From: Pseudomonas oleovorans subsp. oleovorans
Lineage (GTDB): Bacteria > Pseudomonadota > Gammaproteobacteria > Pseudomonadales > Pseudomonadaceae
Reading direction: 5' to 3'
NCBI RefSeq assembly: GCF_002197815.1
Contig: NZ_NIUB01000006.1
Location: 102,929-166,928 of the forward strand
DNA length: 64,000 nucleotides
Shown here: piece after piece, positions 54,889 to 64,000 of the stretch
How the letters are laid out: each line of letters starts with the position of its first letter
Position numbering within the stretch: the stretch's first letter is position 1
The notes under the pieces: model-generated
Seen by the model: the letters and a program-made list of their open reading frames with translations, nothing else
What the model was told of the DNA's origin: nothing
Database searches by the model: none
Position numbers and translations under genes: made by a program

Positions 54889-55647
54889 TCAGACCAGATC
54901 GAGCTGGACCTTGTGGCTGTGCAGCAGGCGGGAGATGGCGGCTGAAGGTGCGCTATCGGTAAAGACGCGGTCGACCAGGGCGATGGAGCCCAGGCGTACC
55001 ACGGCGTTGCGGCCGAACTTGCTGGAGTCGACGGCGAGGAAAACCTGCCGCGCGTTGTCGATGATCGCCTGGGAAACGCGTACTTCCTGATAGTCGAAGT
55101 CGAGCAGGCTGCCGTCGTCGTCGATGCCGCTGATGCCGACGATGGCGTAGTCGACCTTGAACTGCTGGATGAAATCCACCGCCGCCTGGCCGACGATACC
55201 GCCGTCGCTGCGCACCGTACCGCCGGCCACCAGGACCTCGAAGTCGGCCTTGGCGCTGAGTTGCGCGGCGACGTGCAGGTTGTTGGTGATGATCTTCAGG
55301 CCCTTGTGACTCTGCAGCTCTCGAGCGATGGCCTCGGTGGTGGTGCCGATATTGATGAACAGTGAGGCGTGATCGGGAATCTGCGCCGCCACGGCTTCGG
55401 CGATACGCTGTTTTTCTTCGCGCATCTGCCCGGCGCGCATGCCATAGGCGGTGTTCTGAATGCTCGATGATTCGCACGCCGCGCCGCCATGGGTACGACG
55501 CAACAGGCCGTGCTCGGCCAACAGGTTGATGTCGCGGCGAATGGTCTGTGGGGTAACGGCGAAGGCTTGAGCCAGTTCATCGATGCTGACGTAGCCACGG
55601 TCGCGGGCGAGGTTGAGGATGTCGTGCTGGCGGGGAGCGAGATTCAT
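54889..55647 (-). CDS. glpR: Glycerol-3-phosphate regulon repressor (DeoR family)
   Basis: A 252-residue DeoR-type repressor. N-terminal [54 protein letters not shown] is the DeoR signature. The C-terminal sugar-phosphate sensor has [26 protein letters not shown] and [24 protein letters not shown]. Neighbouring glpD and glpK make GlpR the clear choice. G3P should release it from DNA. Confidence 0.93.
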   Translation of the reverse strand: MNLAPRQHDILNLARDRGYVSIDELAQAFAVTPQTIRRDINLLAEHGLLRRTHGGAACESSSIQNTAYGMRAGQMREEKQRIAEAVAAQIPDHASLFINIGTTTEAIARELQSHKGLKIITNNLHVAAQLSAKADFEVLVAGGTVRSDGGIVGQAAVDFIQQFKVDYAIVGISGIDDDGSLLDFDYQEVRVSQAIIDNARQVFLAVDSSKFGRNAVVRLGSIALVDRVFTDSAPSAAISRLLHSHKVQLDLV

Positions 55648-55745
55648 GAGCGCTTCCTGTGATGGTCACCCATTATAGGCTGTAGATGCGGAGGATTTCG
55701 GCCTGTTAATGTAGGGCATCTTTCACAGCGTTTTCACATTCGAAC

Positions 55746-56216
55746 ATGACTCCCGCAATCGATCTGTTGAAAAAGGCCAAGGCCGAACACCGCGTGCACA
55801 GCTACCAGCACGATCCCAAGGCGCCGTCCTACGGGCTGGAAGCGGCGGAAAAGCTCGGCCTGGCGCCCGAGTGCGTGTTCAAGACGCTGCTCGCGGTGAC
55901 CGAGAAAGGCGAGCTTCTGGTGGCGGTGGTGCCGGTCGTCGGCAGTCTCGATCTCAAGGCGCTGGCTGCAGCGGCTGGCGCGAAGAAGGCCGACATGGCC
56001 GACCCGACTGCCGCGCAGCGCGCCACTGGTTATCTGGTCGGCGGCATCAGCCCGCTGGGTCAGAAGAAACGCTTGCGCACCTTTATTGACGAATCGGCAC
56101 GTCGGCATCCAACCATTCACGTCAGCGGCGGCCGGCGCGGGCTGGAGCTGGAACTCTCGGCCGAGACCCTGGCGCAGCATACCCAGGGGCAGTTCGCCGC
56201 TATCGGCAAAGCCTGA
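55746..56216 (+). CDS. ybaK: Cys-tRNA(Pro) deacylase YbaK family
   Basis: A 156-residue YbaK/EbsC protein that hydrolyses Cys mischarged on tRNA(Pro). It has the conserved lysine in [61 protein letters not shown] and [14 protein letters not shown]. It sits between glpR and glpK, an order that breaks the usual glpK-glpR adjacency. glpK begins 73 bases later on the same strand. Confidence 0.93.
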   Translation: MTPAIDLLKKAKAEHRVHSYQHDPKAPSYGLEAAEKLGLAPECVFKTLLAVTEKGELLVAVVPVVGSLDLKALAAAAGAKKADMADPTAAQRATGYLVGGISPLGQKKRLRTFIDESARRHPTIHVSGGRRGLELELSAETLAQHTQGQFAAIGKA

Positions 56217-56289
56217 AGCGAGCAGTATGCTCGCCAGCAAAATAAGCCAGTCTGCCGTCAACTGCAGTGATAACAACAAGGAACCTTGC

Positions 56290-57795
56290 ATGACCCAATA
56301 CCTGCTAGCCATCGACCAGGGCACCACCAGCTCCCGCGCCATCATCTTCAGTGCCCAGGGCTTGCCGGTTGCACGTGCCCAGCAGGAGTTCAAGCAGTAC
56401 TTCCCGCAGGATGGCTGGGTCGAGCACGACGGTGAGGAGATATGGTCCTCCACGCTCCAGGTTTGCCGCGATGCCATCGCCAGCAGCAGCTTGCAGCCGC
56501 AAGCGATTGCCGCCATCGGCATCACCAACCAGCGCGAAACCACCTTGGTGTGGGATGCCGTCAGTGGTACGCCTATCCATCCGGCTATCGTCTGGCAGGA
56601 TCGGCGTACCGCCGACTATTGCGCCGGACTCAAGGAGCAAGGCCACGAGGCGGAGGTCTCGGCCAAGACCGGCCTGCTGATCGATCCGTATTTCTCCGCC
56701 ACCAAGCTGCGCTGGATTCTGCATAACGTGCCGGGCGCTCGTGAGCGGGCCGAGCGCGGTGAGCTGCGCTTCGGTACCGTCGACAGCTTCCTGTTGTGGC
56801 GTCTGACCGATGGCAAGGTGCACCGCACCGACGCCAGCAACGCCTCGCGCACGCTGATGTTCAACATCCATACCCAACAGTGGGACGAAGAGCTGCTCAA
56901 GCTGTTCGAGATCCCGGCCAGCCTGCTGCCCGAGGTGCTCGATTGTGCCGCCGAGTTCGGTCACACCGACAGCGTGCTGCTCGGCGCCAGCATTCCGGTG
57001 CTGGGCATGGCCGGTGACCAGCAGGCGGCCCTGATCGGCCAGGCCTGCTTCGAGCCGGGCATGGTCAAGAGCACCTACGGTACTGGCTGTTTCATGATCC
57101 AGAACACTGGCGATCAGCCGGTGAGTTCGAAGAACCGTCTGCTGACCACGGTCGGCTATCGCCTTAATGGCAAGGTCACCTACGCGGTGGAGGGCAGTAT
57201 CTTCGTCGCGGGCGCGGCGGTGCAGTGGCTGCGTGACGGTATCAAGCTGATCAGCCATGCGCGCGAGAGCGAGGCGTTGGCCGAGGCAACCGGCGAAGCC
57301 TGCGGCGTCTATCTGGTGCCGGCTTTCACCGGTCTGGGCGCACCGTATTGGGACCCCAAGGCACGTGGTGCCATCTTTGGCCTGACCCGCGACACCGGGA
57401 TCAAGGAGGTCGTCACCGCCGGTCTGCAATCGGTGTGCTACCAGACCCGCGACCTGCTCGAAGCCATGCGCCAGGATGGTGCTGCGGCGCCGAGCGCGCT
57501 ACGTGTCGACGGTGGCATGGTGGAGAACAACTGGGTCATGCAATTTCTCGCCGACATTCTTGGCGTCAGTGTCGAGCGCCCCGAGGTCACCGAGACTACG
57601 GCGCTCGGTGTCGCCTACCTGGCGGGGCTGAAGCTCGGCCTGTACCAGGACCTCAATGCCATCGCCAGCCACTGGCATCGGCAGCAGCGTTTCGAGCCGA
57701 GGATGAACGAGGCGCATCGCGAGCGCCTCTACGCCGGTTGGCTGGATGCGGTGAAACGGGTGCGCAGCGAGCCCAGAAGCACCCCAGGATCGTAG
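56290..57795 (+). CDS. glpK: Glycerol kinase
   Basis: A 501-residue FGGY kinase that phosphorylates glycerol. N-terminal [17 protein letters not shown], substrate-binding [10 protein letters not shown] and WQDRRTADY, and the C-terminal FGGY segment [20 protein letters not shown] are all present. ATG 56290 (MTQYLLAID) has AAGGAAC upstream. No glycerol facilitator gene (glpF) lies next to it, unlike in many bacteria. A hairpin, GCGAGCA/TGCTCGC (56218-56234), precedes it. Confidence 0.97.
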   Translation: MTQYLLAIDQGTTSSRAIIFSAQGLPVARAQQEFKQYFPQDGWVEHDGEEIWSSTLQVCRDAIASSSLQPQAIAAIGITNQRETTLVWDAVSGTPIHPAIVWQDRRTADYCAGLKEQGHEAEVSAKTGLLIDPYFSATKLRWILHNVPGARERAERGELRFGTVDSFLLWRLTDGKVHRTDASNASRTLMFNIHTQQWDEELLKLFEIPASLLPEVLDCAAEFGHTDSVLLGASIPVLGMAGDQQAALIGQACFEPGMVKSTYGTGCFMIQNTGDQPVSSKNRLLTTVGYRLNGKVTYAVEGSIFVAGAAVQWLRDGIKLISHARESEALAEATGEACGVYLVPAFTGLGAPYWDPKARGAIFGLTRDTGIKEVVTAGLQSVCYQTRDLLEAMRQDGAAAPSALRVDGGMVENNWVMQFLADILGVSVERPEVTETTALGVAYLAGLKLGLYQDLNAIASHWHRQQRFEPRMNEAHRERLYAGWLDAVKRVRSEPRSTPGS

Positions 57796-57828
57796 GAGCG
57801 GCTTTAGCCGCGATGCTCTCAGAGCATC
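57792..57828. repeat. Single REP half-unit with a short hairpin
   Basis: GTAGGAGCGGCTTTAGCCGCGA (57792-57813) is a lone REP-type unit. It is followed by GATGCTCTCAGAGCATC, a perfect short hairpin. It overlaps the end of glpK. Confidence 0.55.
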
Positions 57829-57906
57829 TGGAAAACAGGAACTGTATCTGTTGCGGCTTACCCTGCGCAGGCATGCTGGCGGCTCTCATCTGGCCAGGAA
57901 TGCAGC

Positions 57907-58713
57907 ATGCCTCTCGAATTCCATCAAGTTGACGCCTTTACCGATCAGCCGTTCGCGGGCAATCCCGCCATGGTCTATCGCCTGAATGCCTGGCTCGACG
58001 ATGCCCTGATGCAGCGCATCGCTGCCGAGCACAACCTGGCCGAGACCGCATTCGTGGTGAAAGAGAGCAGTGCCTGGCATATCCGCTGGTTCACCCCAGT
58101 CAGCGAGGTGCCGCTCTGTGGGCATGCCACCCTGGCGGCGGCCAAGGTGCTGTTCGACATCTATCAGGAATCGGCCGAGGTGCTGGATTTCACCTGCTTG
58201 TCCGGAGCGCTGCAGGTCACCCGGCAGGGTGAGCGTCTGCAGCTGGATTTCCCAGTGCGCCCGGTGTTGCCGGTGGCGGCGTCGCTACAGGCCGACGTCG
58301 AACGCGCGCTGGGGCAGTCCGCGCAGCAGGTTCTGGCTCTGCTGAATGCCGATGGCAGCGTGCAGGAGCTGATGGTGGTGCTGGCGTCCGAGGCGCAGGT
58401 GCGCTGCTTCACCGCCGATCTGCCGGCGCTGGCCGCCCTGCCAGGGCTTGGCGTGCTGGTGACTGCCAGCGGGCAAAAACACGACTTCGTCTCGCGCTAC
58501 TTCGCGCCGAGCATTGGTATCGATGAAGACCCGGTGACCGGCTCGACGCACTGCATGCTTGTGCCCTATTGGGTCGAGCGTCTGGGCCGCAACACGCTCA
58601 GTGCCTTCCAGTGTTCGGCGCGTGGTGGTGAGTTGCTCTGTCGTCTGGAGGGCGAGCGGGTCAAGATCGCTGGCCACGCGCGGCATATCGCCAGTGGCCA
58701 GCTGATGCTCTGA
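57907..58713 (+). CDS. PhzF-family isomerase-like protein
   Basis: A 268-residue PhzF/YHI9 protein: FHQVDAFTDQPFAGNPAMVY, the catalytic Glu in AEHNLAETAFVV, PLCGHATLAAA and IDEDPVTGSTHCMLVPYW are all conserved. No other phenazine genes are nearby, so it is a stand-alone member of unknown substrate and not a phenazine enzyme. Its stop is directly back to back with the stop of the opposing ABC gene (TGATCA). Confidence 0.9.
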   Translation: MPLEFHQVDAFTDQPFAGNPAMVYRLNAWLDDALMQRIAAEHNLAETAFVVKESSAWHIRWFTPVSEVPLCGHATLAAAKVLFDIYQESAEVLDFTCLSGALQVTRQGERLQLDFPVRPVLPVAASLQADVERALGQSAQQVLALLNADGSVQELMVVLASEAQVRCFTADLPALAALPGLGVLVTASGQKHDFVSRYFAPSIGIDEDPVTGSTHCMLVPYWVERLGRNTLSAFQCSARGGELLCRLEGERVKIAGHARHIASGQLML

Positions 58714-59816
58714 TCAGTTGCTGCTGACCCGGCGCACGCCACCGGAGTCGCTGAGTTGCAATTGCGCGGCGACGCTGCCGAGAGCCGGGAAGGCCACCAG
58801 GTGATCGGCGACGACGCGGATGCCCACCTCGTCGCCTGGCTGGTGATCGGCATGGCTGGGGAAGATTGATTCCAACTGACTGCCGGTCGGCAGTTGCAGG
58901 CGGTAGAGCGTCGCAGCGCCGAGGAAGGTCTTGCCGACGATGCGCGCCTTCAGTTCGCTGTGCTCGTCCGGGACGATGTCGTCCGGGCGCAGCAATACGT
59001 CCACCGCGCTGCCCTGAGCCCAGGTATAGGCGCGGTTGCCGCGAATCATGCCGAGTTCGGTCTGCACCGTTTCCGGGCCGAGCAACTGGCCGCGAATGAA
59101 GTAACCCTGACCGATGAAGCTGGCGACGAAAGGCGTCAGCGGCTCGTGATAGAGGTTGAACGGTGTGTCCCACTGCTCCAGGCGGCCATCCTTGAACACG
59201 CCGACGTGATCGCTGACGGCGAAGGCTTCTTCCTGATCGTGAGTGACCAGAATGGCGCTGGTACCACGTGCCTTGAGAATTTCCCGAACCTCATGGCTCA
59301 GGCGCCTGCGCAGTTCGCCATCGAGGTTGGAGAAGGGTTCGTCGAGTAGCAGCAATTTCGGTTCCGGCGCCAGCGCGCGCGCCAGGGCGACCCGCTGCTG
59401 CTGACCACCGGACAGCTCGTGCGGGTAACGTTTGGCCAGGTTGCCGAGCTTGACCAACTCCAGCAGCTCTTGAGTGGCGCGCTCGGCGTTGGGCTGCTTG
59501 CGGATACCGAAGGCAACGTTCTCGGCCACGCTCAGGTGGGGGAACAGGGCGTAGTCCTGGAACACCATGCCGATATGGCGTTTCTCCGGCGCCAGGGTAA
59601 AACCGGCGCGGGAAATCACTTCACCTGCCAGTTCGATCTCGCCTTCCAGGACCGGCTCGAAACCGGCAATGGCGCGCAGCGTGGTGGTCTTGCCGCAGCC
59701 CGATGGACCGAGCAGGCAGCCGATGTCGCCAGGGTTGAGGTGCAGGTCGAGATCCTGCACCACCTTGTGGGCGTGGTAGCCGCAGTTCAGCCCGCGTAGC
59801 TGCAGCAGAGGCTGGC

Positions 59817-59820
<4 letters not shown>
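58714..59820 (-). CDS. ABC transporter ATP-binding protein (FbpC/PotA-like)
   Basis: A 368-residue ATPase. Walker [17 protein letters not shown] signature [16 protein letters not shown], Walker [13 protein letters not shown] and the H-loop VTHDQEEAF are intact. The C-terminal TOBE region (about 280-360) places it in the iron(III)/polyamine/thiosulfate importer group. No permease or binding protein lies nearby, so its partners must be elsewhere. Its ATG overlaps the argF stop by four bases (ATGA), so translation is coupled to argF. Confidence 0.92.
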
Positions 59821-60737
<917 letters not shown>

Positions 60738-60854
60738 CGTTAACTACCTTTATCACTACAGTTCGCAAGCTTGCGTTCGGGGATAAAACCGACAAAAACA
60801 GCAGAGCTTGCGGCAGGAGGCCGCAGGGTGCGACGAAACAGGGGAAGGCGCGAT

Positions 60855-60882
60855 CCTATAAGGAAATGACGAGACGGCGCAA
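60855..60882 (-). promoter_or_regulatory. Candidate argF promoter
   Basis: On the minus strand, TTGCGC (60882-60877) and TATAGG (60860-60855) are separated by 16 bases. They lie about 120 bases before the argF ATG. I looked for the Pseudomonas ArgR site (TGTCGC-N8-AA) and found only weak partial matches. Confidence 0.45.
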
Positions 60883-61119
60883 GTTAACGCCTACGGGCGC
60901 GCAGAATGATGTTTTACAAGCCTTTTTAGCCAAAGCGCTGGCGCCAGTGATATTGAACGCAGTCGTGCCAGGGGCCACGTACGTGGTGCTGCTGAATCGG
61001 CAGGCTTGATGCCTGTCGATTCATGAGGCGAACGCTGCTGGCGTCGTCTCCGTGCTCGGCCCATAGTCCATGATCTGCGACCTGACCGGTCGTCTCGGAT
61101 CAGAACAAGAGGCCAGGCC
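60883..61119. other. Divergent intergenic region
   Basis: The DNA from the argF promoter to the molybdopterin enzyme gene. No further gene, RNA or repeat was seen. The minus-strand frames across it are not recognisable. Confidence 0.3.
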
Positions 61120-63228
61120 ATGACCAAGTCCCTCCATTACCGTGCATGCCATCTGTGCGAAGCCATCTGTGGGCTCGCCATCGAAACCGAAGCTCAAGCT
61201 GACGGCAGCACGCAGATTCGCTCGATCAAGGGCGATGCCCAGGACAGCTTCAGCCGCGGCCATATCTGTCCCAAGGCCGTGGCGCTGCAGGATATCCAGA
61301 ACGACCCGGACCGTATCCGCCAGCCCATGCGCCGAATTGGCGAGCAGTGGCAGGCCATCGGCTGGGATGAGGCGTTCGAGCTGGTGGCCGAGCGCCTGAG
61401 CGCGATCCAGGCCGCGCATGGGCAGAACGCCGTGGCCGTGTATCAGGGCAATCCCAGCGTGCACAACTACGGGCTGATGACCCACAGCAACTATTTCCTC
61501 GGTCAGCTGAAAACCCGCAATCGCTTCTCCGCTACCTCGGTCGACCAGTTGCCGCACCACCTGACCAGCCTCCTGATGTACGGCCACGGCCTGCTGATCC
61601 CGATTCCTGACATCGATCACACCGATTTCATGCTGATTCTGGGCGGCAACCCGCTGGCCTCCAACGGCAGCATCATGACCGTGCCGGATGTGGAAAAGCG
61701 CCTCAAAGCCATCCAGGCGCGTGGTGGCAAACTGGTGGTGGTCGATCCGCGGCGCAGCGAAACCGCGGCCATCGCCGACCAGCACCTGTTCGTGCGCCCC
61801 GGCAGCGATGCCGCGCTGTTGCTGGCGCTGCTCAACACCCTGTTCGAGGAAGGCCTGACGCGCGACAGCCATCTGCCGGTGGAAGGATTGCAGCAGGTAC
61901 GCGAAGCGATTGGCGGGTTCCATGCCGAGGCCATGAGCGCGCGTTGTGGGGTGCCGGCCGAAACCATTCGGCAACTGGCGCGGGATTTCGCCGCAGCGGA
62001 CAAGGCAGTCTGCTACGGCCGTATGGGCGTTTCCACGCAGGCCTTCGGTACGCTTTGTCAGTGGCTGGTGCAACTGATAAATCTGGTCACCGGCAATCTG
62101 GATCGCAGCGGCGGTGTGCTCTGCACAACGCCGGCGGTGGATCTGGTGGCGAGTACTTCCGGTGGGCATTTCAGCCGCTGGCAGAGCCGGGTTTCCGGCC
62201 TGCCGGAATACGGCGGTGAGTTGCCGGTCTCGGCGCTGGCCGAGGAGATGCTGACGCCCGGCGAAGGGCAGATTCGTGCGCTGGTCACCGTGGCCGGCAA
62301 CCCGGTACTGTCGACACCCAACGGCCGCCAACTGGAGCAGGCGCTGGACGGCCTGGGCTTCATGCTTTCGGTGGATTTCTACATCAACGAGACCACACGG
62401 TACGCCGACCTGATCCTGCCGCCAACTGCGCCGCTGGAGCATGATCACTACGACACCACCTTCAATGTGTTCGCGGTACGCAACGTCACCCGTTTCAACG
62501 AGGCGGTGCTGGCCAAGCCGGACGGCGCCTTGCACGACTGGGAAATCTTCGTCGGCCTGGCCAAGGCCTTCGCGGCGCGTAATGGCCTCGAGCTGAAACC
62601 GACCCTGGCGCCTGAGCAGATGATCGATATGGGCCTGCGTTTCGGCCCCCATGGTGATAGTAGCGAGCGCAAACTCAGCCTGGCGGCTTTGCGCGAGCAT
62701 CCGCATGGGCTCGACCTGGGACCACTGCAACCGAATCTTGCTGCGCGCCTGAAAACGCCGAGCAAGGCGGTGCAGGCCGCGCCTGAGCTGCTGCTGGCCG
62801 ATCTGGCACGTTTCGCCGAGCAGCAACAACCGGCTGCCCATGAACTGCTGCTGATCGGCCGTCGCCATGTGCGCAGCAACAACTCCTGGATGCACAACTA
62901 TCACCGTCTGGTGAAGGGCAAGCCGCGTCATCAGTTGTTGATGAACCCGGCGGACCTGGCCAGGCGTGGTCTGAGCGATGGTCAGCGTGTGCAGGTGCGT
63001 TCGCGTGTGGGCAGCATCGAGGTGGAGGTCGCCGCCAGCGATGAGGTGATGGCCGGTGTGGTCAGCCTTCCCCATGGCTGGGGCCATGCCCGCCCTGGCG
63101 TGCAGATGGACATTGCCCGTGCGCAACCGGGGGCCAGCGCCAATGACCTGACCGACGAGCGCCAGCTCGATGCGCTGTCCGGCAATGCGGTGCTTAATGG
63201 TGTGCCAGTCGAAGTGGTGGCCGCGTAG
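61120..63228 (+). CDS. Molybdopterin oxidoreductase (FdhA/NasA-type), single 4Fe-4S
   Basis: A 702-residue protein of the DMSO-reductase/formate-dehydrogenase superfamily. The N-terminal cluster motif CHLCEAICGL and the fourth Cys in HICPKA bind one 4Fe-4S cluster. Molybdopterin-binding regions follow (LGGNPLASNGSI, VVVDPRRSETAAIADQHLFVRPGSDAALLLALLNTL), and a C-terminal molydop-binding beta-barrel lies at about 585-700. It lacks a Tat signal, so cytoplasmic. The substrate is unknown. P. aeruginosa has a similar gene near grxD. Confidence 0.88.
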   Translation: MTKSLHYRACHLCEAICGLAIETEAQADGSTQIRSIKGDAQDSFSRGHICPKAVALQDIQNDPDRIRQPMRRIGEQWQAIGWDEAFELVAERLSAIQAAHGQNAVAVYQGNPSVHNYGLMTHSNYFLGQLKTRNRFSATSVDQLPHHLTSLLMYGHGLLIPIPDIDHTDFMLILGGNPLASNGSIMTVPDVEKRLKAIQARGGKLVVVDPRRSETAAIADQHLFVRPGSDAALLLALLNTLFEEGLTRDSHLPVEGLQQVREAIGGFHAEAMSARCGVPAETIRQLARDFAAADKAVCYGRMGVSTQAFGTLCQWLVQLINLVTGNLDRSGGVLCTTPAVDLVASTSGGHFSRWQSRVSGLPEYGGELPVSALAEEMLTPGEGQIRALVTVAGNPVLSTPNGRQLEQALDGLGFMLSVDFYINETTRYADLILPPTAPLEHDHYDTTFNVFAVRNVTRFNEAVLAKPDGALHDWEIFVGLAKAFAARNGLELKPTLAPEQMIDMGLRFGPHGDSSERKLSLAALREHPHGLDLGPLQPNLAARLKTPSKAVQAAPELLLADLARFAEQQQPAAHELLLIGRRHVRSNNSWMHNYHRLVKGKPRHQLLMNPADLARRGLSDGQRVQVRSRVGSIEVEVAASDEVMAGVVSLPHGWGHARPGVQMDIARAQPGASANDLTDERQLDALSGNAVLNGVPVEVVAA

Positions 63229-63252
63229 ACGGGCGTCTCTCCAGGCCGGGTT

Positions 63253-63339
63253 GTAGGAGCCGCGCCTCGCGGCGAAGGGTGGCCGTCACGCCATGTTGGG
63301 GAAATACCCAAGAGCTTCGCCCCGAGGCGGGGCTCCCAC
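63253..63339. repeat. REP-like inverted pair before grxD
   Basis: GTAGGAGCCGCGCCTCGCGGCGAAG (63253 on) faces CTTCGCCCCGAGGCGGGGCTCCCAC ending at 63339. The same family as the pair at 3679, with a degenerate right arm. Confidence 0.7.
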
Positions 63340-63366
63340 AGGGCATAGCAAGACCGCGTCGGCAAG

Positions 63367-63389
63367 GCCGAGCATTATGCTCGGCTTTT
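63367..63389 (+). terminator. Terminator-like hairpin upstream of grxD
   Basis: GCCGAGCA (63367-63374) and TGCTCGGC (63378-63385) form a perfect stem over a three-base loop, followed by TTTT. It probably terminates transcription from the molybdopterin gene. TACAAT at 63393-63398 may be the -10 for grxD. Confidence 0.7.
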
Positions 63390-63449
63390 CGCTACAATCG
63401 CGCCACCGTGGCGACCGTCGGGTCGCGAAGTCTATGCTGAGGTGCCCCC

Positions 63450-63776
63450 ATGGATATCATCGAAACCATCAAAGAGCAGATCGCCAACAACACCGTTCTG
63501 CTGTACATGAAAGGCTCGCCCAACGCCCCGCAGTGTGGCTTCTCTGCCCGCGCTGCGCAGGTTGTGATGGGCTGCGGCGAGAAGTTCGCCTACGTCGACA
63601 TCCTGCAGAACCCGGAAATCCGCGCCAACCTGCCGAAGTACGCCAACTGGCCGACTTTCCCGCAGCTGTGGGTGGCTGGTGAGCTGGTCGGCGGTAGCGA
63701 CATCCTCACCGAGATGTACGAGAAGGGTGAACTGCAGACCCTGATCAAGGATGCCGTGAGCAAAGCCGGCGCCTGA
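63450..63776 (+). CDS. grxD: Monothiol glutaredoxin Grx4
   Basis: A 108-residue CGFS glutaredoxin (active site CGFS at residues 29-32 in PNAPQCGFSARAAQVVMGC). The WPTFPQLWVAGELVGGSDILTEMYEKGEL segment binds glutathione. Grx4-type proteins carry a shared 2Fe-2S cluster and act in Fe-S delivery. Followed by a strong terminator. Confidence 0.96.
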   Translation: MDIIETIKEQIANNTVLLYMKGSPNAPQCGFSARAAQVVMGCGEKFAYVDILQNPEIRANLPKYANWPTFPQLWVAGELVGGSDILTEMYEKGELQTLIKDAVSKAGA

Positions 63777-63789
63777 TCGCTGCTTCTCG

Positions 63790-63825
63790 CAACAAAGAAC
63801 CCGCCTAGGCGGGTTCTTTCGTTGT
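63790..63825 (+). terminator. Rho-independent terminator of grxD
   Basis: AAAGAACCCGCC (63794-63805) is perfectly complementary to GGCGGGTTCTTT (63808-63819) with a two-base loop (probably CTAG in practice), followed by CGTTGT. Flanking bases extend the stem. Confidence 0.85.
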
Positions 63826-63873
63826 GCGCCAGGCATGGCGCGTAGCGCCGTGACTGGCGCTGTTCGGTTCACT

Positions 63874-64000
63874 GTGGTGGTGGACTGGACGACTTGGAGG
63901 TGAAAGTCCTCTACACACCCGGCAAGGGGAAGTGTTAGCCAGAGGCAAGGGTGTCGCGGGCGACTGCGAATCTGAAGGAAGCCCGAGGCAAAATGCTGGC
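63874..64000 (+). mobile_element. Group II intron, 5' end only (cut by window)
   Basis: The segment GAGGTGAAAGTCCTCTACAC, then CCCGGCAAGGGGAAGTGTTAG, CCAGAGGCAAGGG, TCGCGGGCGACTGCGAATC and GAAGGAAGCCCGAGGCAAAATGCTGGC is characteristic of domain I of bacterial group II introns that encode LtrA-type reverse transcriptase-maturases. The precise 5' splice site (GTG-type) lies around 63874-63883. The reverse transcriptase is expected beyond the window. It stands about 50 bases after the grxD terminator. Confidence 0.75.

Noticed and set aside
60738..60900. ArgR operator upstream of argF
   Set aside because: Only partial matches to TGTCGC-N8-AA were found, not enough to call a site.
61021..63126. 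Long minus-strand open frame (701 codons) antisense to the molybdopterin enzyme
   Set aside because: The plus-strand gene has clear Fe-S and cofactor motifs. The antisense product is compositionally typical of shadow frames.

Overview
The window is a GC-rich gammaproteobacterial chromosome segment. The proteins and gene neighbourhoods point to Pseudomonas. Clusters such as rpsP-rimM-trmD-rplS, xerD-dsbC-hom-thrC-recJ, prfB-lysS, ppc-adk-tsaB, mexL/mexJK, argF with an ABC ATPase, and grxD resemble the P. aeruginosa genome, but in rearranged blocks. The repeat content (REP-like hairpins, 'TAGCAGGCTGTTG'-type palindromic elements) suggests the P. mendocina / P. pseudoalcaligenes / P. stutzeri side of the genus. 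This species-level guess is inference from reading only.

Layout. 1-10.4 kb: 3' part of purL, a small CDGSH protein, a NIF3/YqfO-like protein, an L,D-transpeptidase and Nudix pair facing a second Nudix enzyme, a gamma-carbonic anhydrase, DUF1289, purT, an SGNH esterase, a CorC/HlyC-type membrane protein and a CcsA-like protein. 10.5-14 kb: ffh and the rpsP-rimM-trmD-rplS operon. 14-25.9 kb: a thioesterase, xerD, dsbC, hom, thrC, a rhomboid protease, yaeQ, recJ, a DUF533 protein and a SulP transporter. 26-32 kb: a GMC oxidoreductase, a frameshifted autotransporter barrel, prfB with its programmed frameshift, and lysS. 32-36.7 kb: a co-directional cluster of a TetR regulator, a lipoprotein, a DUF1704/QEGLA protein, a TIGR00266 protein, an alpha/beta hydrolase and a small membrane protein. 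36.7-37.7 kb is almost gene-free. 37.7-47.2 kb: ppc, adk, an acid phosphatase, tsaB, a DUF72 protein, an extensin-like LAS peptidase, an EF-hand-like protein and rsmJ. 47.2-52.1 kb: mexL and mexJK, a drug-efflux locus. 52.4-58.7 kb: bacterioferritin and a rearranged glycerol regulon (glpD, glpR, ybaK, glpK). 58.7-63.8 kb: an ABC ATPase, argF, a molybdopterin oxidoreductase and grxD. The last ~120 bases look like the 5' end of a group II intron.

The chromosome is mostly housekeeping, and the unusual material lies between genes. A 158-bp element occurs twice (31749-31906 and 52219-52376), 156/158 identical. Each copy has imperfect terminal inverted repeats and a 10-bp direct repeat on each side. 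Removing the element and one direct repeat restores a perfect Rho-independent terminator at both sites (after lysS, and between mexK and bfr). It therefore looks like a small non-autonomous mobile element that enters terminator loops. A second family (about 16315-16572, 42152-42421, 45402-45547, and a core-less form at 27811-27868) has ends that differ between copies but stay complementary within each copy. Three of these copies start exactly at a gene's stop codon. No CRISPR array, tRNA, rRNA, prophage or complete insertion sequence was seen.
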